Source of the DNA: Neisseriaceae bacterium | Lineage (GTDB): Bacteria > Pseudomonadota > Gammaproteobacteria > Burkholderiales > UBA11063 | Direction of reading: 5' to 3' | DNA length: 12,070 bases | NCBI GenBank assembly: GCA_947441745.1 | Contig: CANEUJ010000040.1 | Location: 1 to 12,070 of the forward strand | In this document: positions 7,169 to 12,070 of the stretch, in pieces | How the letters are laid out: every line of letters begins with the position of its first letter | Position numbering within the stretch: position 1 is the stretch's first letter | Translations under genes and position numbers: made by a program | Notes under the pieces: model-generated | The model's input: only the letters and a program-made list of their open reading frames with translations | What the model was told of the DNA's origin: nothing | Databases searched by the model: none

Positions 7169-8551
7169 TTATTTATTTTTAGTGTCTAATTTATCTAAAA
7201 GCGTAGTTACAAAACCATTAAATTTAGTCATTTGAGAAGGATTGTTAGTGTTGATATTATTAGCTATTGCAGTTACTATATATTTGGTGCCATGGCGACT
7301 TAAGAAATATCCTGAGTATGCGTGAGTATCGTTTAGAGTGCCTGTTTTAAATTTAGCTCTATGCCCAAACTTGGTGAAGTGATTTTTGAGACTTCCTTCC
7401 AATCCTGATTGGGGTAGAGTTTTTTCAAAAATAGCTGCATATTGTGAATCATTTTCATATTTAAGTAAGTTTACCATCCCAAGAGCTGTTACTGACTCAG
7501 TACGTGATAAGCCAGCACCGTTTTCAATTCGAAAATTTGGGTTTAGCATATTTAATTTTTTCATAAATGAGTAATATATATCTTGACTATTTTTGTAAGT
7601 GTGTTTATTATCTGTAGTAAATGCTCCAAGACTCAAAAATATTGTTTCAGCAATGATATTGACGCTGTAGTGATTCATATATACCATCGCATCTTCAAGT
7701 GATTGTGAGCTATAGTCATAAATAAGAATAGCTTTATCAGGTATATTTTGGTAGACTATATTACCTTTTAATTCAATTGATAAGTTATTTAATGTGCGGC
7801 TTAATGCCATCTTAGTATAGCTTTTAGTATCTATCATGTTAAATTCGAGCTTTTGGTTATTACAAGCCTGAGAGATTTTTCCACTAAAAGTCACCGTGCT
7901 TTCTTTGAAGGATACTTGATGGCTTAAATCACTACAGGAATGCTCTCTAGGATCTACCCTTAGGTTATTATTTATATTATATCCATATAAGTTATTGTCT
8001 ATAGTTGGAGTATTAGCCTTGATATGGATATTAAATATTGTTTTATTAGCATCCAAAATTAAGCCGTCAGGAAATACCGTATCAATGTCATAGTTTTCGA
8101 CTTTAAGCATGGAGTATGTGGGTATACTATTAAAAATAGTATTATCAATAACTAAGTTTCCAGAGATTTTTTTAATTCCAAGTTTTTGGAGATTGCTAAA
8201 TATTTCAGTTAATGCTCTATCATCAAGTGTAGGATCGCCCCCACCTAATATATATAAGTCACCATCCAAAACTCCATTATTAATTGTACCTTTATAAAAG
8301 AGTTTAGTATGCCATTTAAAATCAGGGTGGAGTTGTTCTAATCCAACCGCAGTAGTGATTAACTTCATATTTGATGCAATTAAACGAGGAGTATTTGGTA
8401 AATGTTGATAAACAACTTTATTGGTTTTGGTGTCAATTGCCATTACCGACATATTGTTTTGTAAACTATTTGGGATTGTTAGATTTATTCCATAGGTAGA
8501 ATTAGCTAAAACCACCCCTGAAAGTGCTAATTTAATAAGTTTACGAATCAT
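7169..8551 (-). CDS. dacB: D-alanyl-D-alanine carboxypeptidase/endopeptidase (PBP4, class C)
   Basis: 460 residues from ATG 8549-8551. This start is chosen over the GTG at 8558-8560 because GGAG (8560-8563) sits 8 nt before the ATG but overlaps the GTG. The N-terminus MIRKLIKLALSGVVLANSTYG is a signal peptide, so the enzyme acts in the periplasm, trimming peptidoglycan side chains and cutting D-Ala-mDAP crosslinks. The three penicillin-binding motifs are present: SNMK (60-63, family context A-S-N-M-K-L), SVN (296-298) and KTG (402-404). GGGDPTL (104-110) and NGAGLSR (344-350) are also typical of the S13 peptidase family; the long insert between SNMK and SVN is the usual PBP4 domain II/III region. 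It follows dcd by 19 nt. Length is normal for PBP4 (about 450-480). Confidence 0.93.
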   Translation of the reverse strand: MIRKLIKLALSGVVLANSTYGINLTIPNSLQNNMSVMAIDTKTNKVVYQHLPNTPRLIASNMKLITTAVGLEQLHPDFKWHTKLFYKGTINNGVLDGDLYILGGGDPTLDDRALTEIFSNLQKLGIKKISGNLVIDNTIFNSIPTYSMLKVENYDIDTVFPDGLILDANKTIFNIHIKANTPTIDNNLYGYNINNNLRVDPREHSCSDLSHQVSFKESTVTFSGKISQACNNQKLEFNMIDTKSYTKMALSRTLNNLSIELKGNIVYQNIPDKAILIYDYSSQSLEDAMVYMNHYSVNIIAETIFLSLGAFTTDNKHTYKNSQDIYYSFMKKLNMLNPNFRIENGAGLSRTESVTALGMVNLLKYENDSQYAAIFEKTLPQSGLEGSLKNHFTKFGHRAKFKTGTLNDTHAYSGYFLSRHGTKYIVTAIANNINTNNPSQMTKFNGFVTTLLDKLDTKNK

Positions 8552-8570
8552 CTGTAGCACTCCAACTGTA

Positions 8571-9137
8571 TTATGCTTTAGGTAGGGTTACGCCAACTTG
8601 TCCCATATATTTACCGTTTCTGTCTTTATATGAAGTTTCACAATTTTCATCAGATTCAAAAAACAGTACCTGAGCCACACCTTCATTAGCATAAATTTTG
8701 GCTGGTAATGGAGTGGTATTACTAAATTCAAGAGTAACATATCCTTCCCACTCAGGTTCAAAAGGAGTTACGTTAACTATAATCCCACATCTAGCATAAG
8801 TTGATTTGCCAAGACATACTGTCAGAACATTCCTAGGGATCTTGAAATATTCAACAGTTCTAGCTAATGCAAAAGAATTTGGTGGAATTATACAAAAATC
8901 ATTATTTACTTCAACAAAATTCTTAGGGTCAAAGTTTTTGGGGTCAACAATAGTGCTATTAATATTAGTAAATATTTTAAATTCATTAGCACATCTAATA
9001 TCATAGCCATAGCTTGATGTACCATATGAAATTACTTTTTTATCATTGATAAAACGGACTTGATTTGCTTCAAATGGTGATATCATGCCATATTCTTCTG
9101 ACATTTTACGTATCCATTTATCTGATTTTATTGCCAT
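8571..9137 (-). CDS. dcd: dCTP deaminase
   Basis: 188 residues, normal length. Converts dCTP to dUTP in the cytoplasm, feeding dUMP for thymidylate synthesis. Core motifs are SSYGYDIR (41-48), GKSTYARCGI (110-119), the segment TPFEPEWEGYVTLEFSN (124-140) with the probable catalytic Glu at 137, and NEGVAQVLFF (151-160). The pattern is that of the monofunctional homotrimeric enzyme; the bifunctional deaminase/dUTPase of archaea is less likely because the flanking sequence follows the proteobacterial form. AAGGGA lies about seven bases before the ATG. It is 23 nt downstream of rluB and 19 nt upstream of dacB, so it is probably co-transcribed with both. Nothing is odd in sequence or length. Confidence 0.97.
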   Translation of the reverse strand: MAIKSDKWIRKMSEEYGMISPFEANQVRFINDKKVISYGTSSYGYDIRCANEFKIFTNINSTIVDPKNFDPKNFVEVNNDFCIIPPNSFALARTVEYFKIPRNVLTVCLGKSTYARCGIIVNVTPFEPEWEGYVTLEFSNTTPLPAKIYANEGVAQVLFFESDENCETSYKDRNGKYMGQVGVTLPKA

Positions 9138-9160
9138 AATATTTCCCTTCTAATATTGTT

Positions 9161-10096
9161 TTATGTTCCAGCGATACTTAGTCCAAAGCTTTGCATTACT
9201 TCAGCTACTTCTATCTCTGTTAGTTCATAATACTGCCCACGTTTTAGACGTGGTGGTAGACTTATCGGGCCAAAGCGAGTCCTAATTAGACGACTAACTG
9301 TTAGATCGAAGTATTCAAACATTCGCCTTACTTCACGATTACGCCCTTCTTTTAGGATAATTCGATACCAGTAGTTTTTACTTTCAGTTCCCTGTTCTGG
9401 TTGTTTTATAATGGTAGCGAGTTGTGCCATCCCATCATCAAGTTTGATACCCGACTTTAGTTGGCTAAGTTGAGCCTCAGTTAGTTCTTCTCCATAAATA
9501 CGTACTGCATACTCACGCTCGATTTCATATTTAGGGTGGGTGAAATGCTGGGCTAAATCACCAGAAGTAGTAAAAATCAGTAACCCGCTAGTATTAAAAT
9601 CTAGTCGCCCAATTGCGATAAAGCGTTTGTTTTTTAAAGCTGGTATTCTTTCAAAGACTGTTTGGCGACTTTTAGGGTCATCACGAGATATAATCTCACC
9701 CTCTGGTTTGTGATAAATAATAATCCTTGCTAACCTATCTTGCCATTTAATAACAATAGGCTTACCTAAGGCTTCAACTCTATCCCCGTGAGCTAATTTT
9801 TGCCCAACAACTGCAACGTGTCCATTAACTAGCACTTTACCGTTTTGGATTAGTTCATCACAATGCCTACGGCTTCCAACCCCAGACATAGCAAGAGCTC
9901 GACTTAAGCGAAGATTTTCATCATCAGGTAGATCAATTCTTTCATCCCGAATTCGTCTATTGGTGATTTGTTGTTGTTTATTGGGGCGGTCTAATTTAAC
10001 GCGACGAGCTTTTTGAACTGGAATTTTTTCATTGTCTGAACTCTTAGGCTTATCGGTCATTAACTTTTTTAAACTGTCTTTTAAATTAAAACGCAT
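9161..10096 (-). CDS. rluB: 23S rRNA pseudouridine synthase RluB
   Basis: 311 residues. Isomerises a uridine of 23S rRNA (U2605 in E. coli) to pseudouridine. Domains: a charged, mostly basic N-terminal extension of about 60 residues; an S4 RNA-binding domain at about 62-108 (LRLSRALAMSGVGSRRHCDE, then GKVLVNG); and the RsuA/RluB-type catalytic domain at about 122-295. The catalytic Asp is D166 in GRLDFNTSGLL, and the family motif EGRNREVRRMF (250-260) is intact. RluE and RsuA share the core, but the S4 domain and overall length fit RluB best. AAGGA precedes the ATG by five bases. The gene overlaps the RpfE-type gene upstream by 11 nt, which suggests translational coupling. The usual long disordered tail of some RluB proteins is absent at the C-terminus. 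Confidence 0.93.
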   Translation of the reverse strand: MRFNLKDSLKKLMTDKPKSSDNEKIPVQKARRVKLDRPNKQQQITNRRIRDERIDLPDDENLRLSRALAMSGVGSRRHCDELIQNGKVLVNGHVAVVGQKLAHGDRVEALGKPIVIKWQDRLARIIIYHKPEGEIISRDDPKSRQTVFERIPALKNKRFIAIGRLDFNTSGLLIFTTSGDLAQHFTHPKYEIEREYAVRIYGEELTEAQLSQLKSGIKLDDGMAQLATIIKQPEQGTESKNYWYRIILKEGRNREVRRMFEYFDLTVSRLIRTRFGPISLPPRLKRGQYYELTEIEVAEVMQSFGLSIAGT

Positions 10097-11051
10097 GGAA
10101 TTCCTTAACTAAAGTAATTAATTGTTTATTTTCCCAAAATCTATAGCAACCAGATAAAAATCCTGATCTTTGACGTAATTGTATAGTATTTTCGCGTCCA
10201 GGAACTAAAATATCGAGAGTGTTTTTATCTTTAAGCCATGTTTCTAAACTAGGAAGTAATGTAGAATTTAATTCATTTAATTTATCAATAAAGCCATAAC
10301 TGTCACGATAATAGCAAGGGTAAAATAGATTATCTATGATAATTAAGTTGTTATTGTCAAATGCAGTATCGATAGATTTTGGTATAGCTAACATGCCTTT
10401 TATGTTGGAGGCATAAATTTTTTTGTATGGCATTTGTGATTTAATAATCTTATCCCAAACCCAAATACTATTAACAGCCAGTGAGCCTTCATCATTACGA
10501 AGTTTATTTTCTTCAGCAGTATATAATAGCATCTGAATTTCATTAATGAGCTTATTTATTTGAATATTAGGTAAATAATCATCGATATTCTCTCCAATAA
10601 TATCAAGAATCGAATAATAATCTGTATGTGGTAGCGATAGATTATGTCCCATTAACCACATATGTTCATTTACATAATAGAGTTTAATTTCAGATGCAAA
10701 ATGAGAGTTGATGGTATCAATGATACTTTTTGCACTCTGGCTATCTAATTGTAATAGCTCTGACTCTGAAATTAGTAATCTATCACGATCTAGGCGCAAG
10801 TGAGTTGGTTCTGCAACCAAAAAATGTTGATATTCTTTATCGACTTTTAGTTTTTCTGCGATGTTATTAGCAAGGTTACCATCTTGATACATAGATGAAT
10901 ATACCAAATCACTATAGCTGTAATTAAGGGTGCTAATTTTACTATGTTTTAGTATTTTGTTGAATTTATCAAGATTGGCATTGTTGTAGATATAGTTTAA
11001 ATCTCCAATATCTTGCCAAAATAGTCCAGGTAGAGCGATAGTTAAATGCAT
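10086..11051 (-). CDS. RpfE-type regulatory / phosphoglycerate mutase-like protein
   Basis: 321 residues, cytoplasmic, with no signal peptide or membrane helix. Several stretches match my memory of the RpfE-type family of beta- and gammaproteobacteria: N-terminal MHLTIALPGL followed by W12-x-D; AEPTHLRLDRDRLLI (80-94) like the family's ADPVHLRxDRDRLLL; QMLLYTAEENKLRNDEGS with VNSIWVWD (173-200) like a pattern ending VNSLWLWG; and YRFW (303-306) near the end. RpfE was named in the rpf cluster of Xanthomonas; its biochemical activity is not established, and some members are labelled phosphoglycerate mutase-like. Here the Gly run normally following WLWG is replaced by DKI, and the protein is more divergent than its neighbours. 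It overlaps dapF by 10 nt and rluB by 11 nt, so all three are probably translationally coupled. Confidence 0.6.
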   Translation of the reverse strand: MHLTIALPGLFWQDIGDLNYIYNNANLDKFNKILKHSKISTLNYSYSDLVYSSMYQDGNLANNIAEKLKVDKEYQHFLVAEPTHLRLDRDRLLISESELLQLDSQSAKSIIDTINSHFASEIKLYYVNEHMWLMGHNLSLPHTDYYSILDIIGENIDDYLPNIQINKLINEIQMLLYTAEENKLRNDEGSLAVNSIWVWDKIIKSQMPYKKIYASNIKGMLAIPKSIDTAFDNNNLIIIDNLFYPCYYRDSYGFIDKLNELNSTLLPSLETWLKDKNTLDILVPGRENTIQLRQRSGFLSGCYRFWENKQLITLVKEFHAF

Positions 11052-11866
11052 ATTTCACCATCAAAGACATGTATTGCATCACCCGTCATAATAATCTGAT
11101 TGCTGGTATCTTTTTGTATATTTAATTTACCCCCTAACATTTCAACCATTATATTTGTGGATACTTGATTTTTTGAAATAGCATAACAAGCTGTAGCAGT
11201 AGCTCCAGTGCCACAAGCCTCAGTAAAACCACATCCACGTTCGTAGGTCAATAATTTTATTTGCGATTCATTGATAACTACATAAAAATTAACATTCACA
11301 CCATTTGGGAAGAGCGAAGAGTTTTGTAATAACTTACCTATGTGTTCGAGGTTGTTATTTAATTCATGCATTGAATTTAGTCTAATCATGACATGTGGAT
11401 TACCTACTGAGCAAATTCCAAAATTTATTTTTGTACCATCTATTTCGAGATGGTATTCATTATTATTTTGTTCTTTGTGGTTAAATGGTAGGGATTGTGG
11501 TTTGAAATTTGGCATTCCCATATTAATAGAAATAGTCCCGTCTTGGTTTTTATAACCATTGATGCTTTGGTTTTGCATTTTAAGTGTAATTTGGGTTTTA
11601 TTAAGTTTATCCCATAAATACGCTATTACTGAGCGTGCTCCATTACCGCAGTGGCTGGCACTGCTTCCATCAGCATTAAATATTTTATAGCTAACATCAC
11701 TATCGTTGGATGGTTCGATAAGCAATATTTGATCGCAACCAATACCAAGTTTTCGATTGGCGATAAATTTTATTTGTTCACTATTTAATATGACAGGTGA
11801 AGTTGTACAATCAAATAGGACAAAGTCATTCCCAAGAGCTTGCATTTTAGTAAATTTAATTTTCAT
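11042..11866 (-). CDS. dapF: Diaminopimelate epimerase
   Basis: 274 residues, the normal length. Converts LL-diaminopimelate to the meso form, the last step before lysine and the building block of Gram-negative peptidoglycan. It is PLP-independent and uses two cysteines: C73 in the NADGSSASHCGNGARS block (64-79) and C218 in ERGCGFTEACGTGA (209-222). The N-terminal KMQALGNDF and the SVGNPHVMI block (153-161) are also typical. The start ATG at 11864-11866 matches the family N-terminus. It is the first gene of the tight run to dacB. The upstream 35 nt are AT-rich, followed by a hairpin repeat at 11902-11953; I see no strong promoter, and a -35-like TTGGGA falls inside that repeat. Confidence 0.97.
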   Translation of the reverse strand: MKIKFTKMQALGNDFVLFDCTTSPVILNSEQIKFIANRKLGIGCDQILLIEPSNDSDVSYKIFNADGSSASHCGNGARSVIAYLWDKLNKTQITLKMQNQSINGYKNQDGTISINMGMPNFKPQSLPFNHKEQNNNEYHLEIDGTKINFGICSVGNPHVMIRLNSMHELNNNLEHIGKLLQNSSLFPNGVNVNFYVVINESQIKLLTYERGCGFTEACGTGATATACYAISKNQVSTNIMVEMLGGKLNIQKDTSNQIIMTGDAIHVFDGEICI

Positions 11867-11901
11867 AATTCCAGTACCAAATTCCTTATTATTTTTTAGT
11901 G

Positions 11902-11953
11902 CATGGATCCCAAACTCTTATCGAAACAGCAAGAAGTTCTTGTTTGGGATGAC
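11902..11953 (-). repeat. 52-nt palindromic repeat, copy A
   Basis: Plus strand begins CATGGATCCC and ends GGGATGAC. ATCCCAAAC (11907-11915) pairs perfectly with GTTTGGGAT (11942-11950), a nine-base-pair stem. Read on the minus strand it is the same length as copy B and shares the ends GTCATCC and GGATCCATG and an internal TGCTGT (plus-strand ACAGCA, 11926-11931). It lies 35 nt upstream of dapF, so it may also form a hairpin in or near the dapF leader. Confidence 0.8.
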
Positions 11954-11994
11954 GTTATAAAAGTAAAACAGCGACATATTTGTATTTTTCTGTT

Positions 11995-12046
11995 GTCATC
12001 CTCGACTTACGAATTCTGCTGTATGAGTGTGAATCGAGGATCCATG
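11995..12046 (+). repeat. 52-nt palindromic repeat, copy B, inverted relative to copy A
   Basis: Begins GTCATCCTCGA and ends TCGAGGATCCATG. ATCCTCGA (11998-12005) pairs perfectly with TCGAGGAT (12034-12041). The ends and the TGCTGT at 12017-12022 are identical to copy A read in reverse, while the inner stem bases differ on both arms. The remaining 24 nt to the window end show no gene. The family resembles the short dispersed GTCATCCC-type palindromes common in proteobacterial intergenic regions. Confidence 0.8.
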
Positions 12047-12070
12047 CCCTTACCCTAAATATGCTGTTAG

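Noticed and set aside
8549..8560. GTG at 8558-8560 as the dacB start
   Set aside because: The GGAG that would serve as ribosome binding site overlaps this GTG, but sits at ideal spacing for the ATG at 8549-8551.
1..12070. CRISPR arrays, tRNA/rRNA genes, defence genes or transposases
   Set aside because: I saw no regularly spaced direct repeats, no cloverleaf-like sequence and no frame with such motifs on either strand.

Overview
The window is 12 kb of AT-rich chromosome with every recognised gene on the minus strand. The content is core metabolism and translation: purF, cvpA, a SPOR protein, folC, scoAB, rpsI, rplM, dacB, dcd, rluB and dapF. The order folC - SPOR protein - cvpA - purF, the L13, S9 and Dcd sequences, and an RpfE-type protein beginning MHLTIALPGL all suggest a low-GC betaproteobacterium, perhaps of the Neisseriales. 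This placement rests on remembered family patterns, not on a search. I see no phage, plasmid, CRISPR, IS, rRNA or tRNA.

Layout, left to right; because all genes are on the minus strand, transcription runs right to left. (1) 1-4618 is a probable six-gene operon: a small acidic protein, a small two-helix membrane protein, folC, a SPOR-domain protein, cvpA and purF (purF is cut by the left edge). Gaps are 35 nt or less, or genes overlap. (2) 4771-6122 holds scoA-scoB, the two subunits of a 3-oxoacid CoA-transferase, overlapping by one base. (3) 6218-7052 is the rplM-rpsI operon (L13, S9), with a good sigma70-type promoter upstream and a clear Rho-independent terminator downstream. (4) 7169-11866 is a tight five-gene run: dapF, an RpfE-type protein, rluB, dcd and dacB. 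(5) 11902-12046 contains two 52-nt hairpin repeats of one family in inverted orientation.

The functions are linked only loosely. FolC supplies polyglutamylated folates, which the purine pathway opened by PurF uses. CvpA and the SPOR protein are envelope proteins. DapF makes meso-diaminopimelate, and DacB trims the peptidoglycan that contains it. RluB, L13 and S9 concern the ribosome. Dcd starts a route to dUMP.

The most notable points are two lesions in conserved genes and the repeat pair. folC carries a single in-frame TAA in an otherwise continuous 413-codon frame. rpsI lacks one base in a short A-run, which truncates S9 at 97 residues; adding one base restores exactly 130. Both may be consensus errors or real mutations, and the raw reads would decide. 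I did not find a convincing new multi-gene system. The least characterised genes are the two small ones upstream of folC and the RpfE-type gene.
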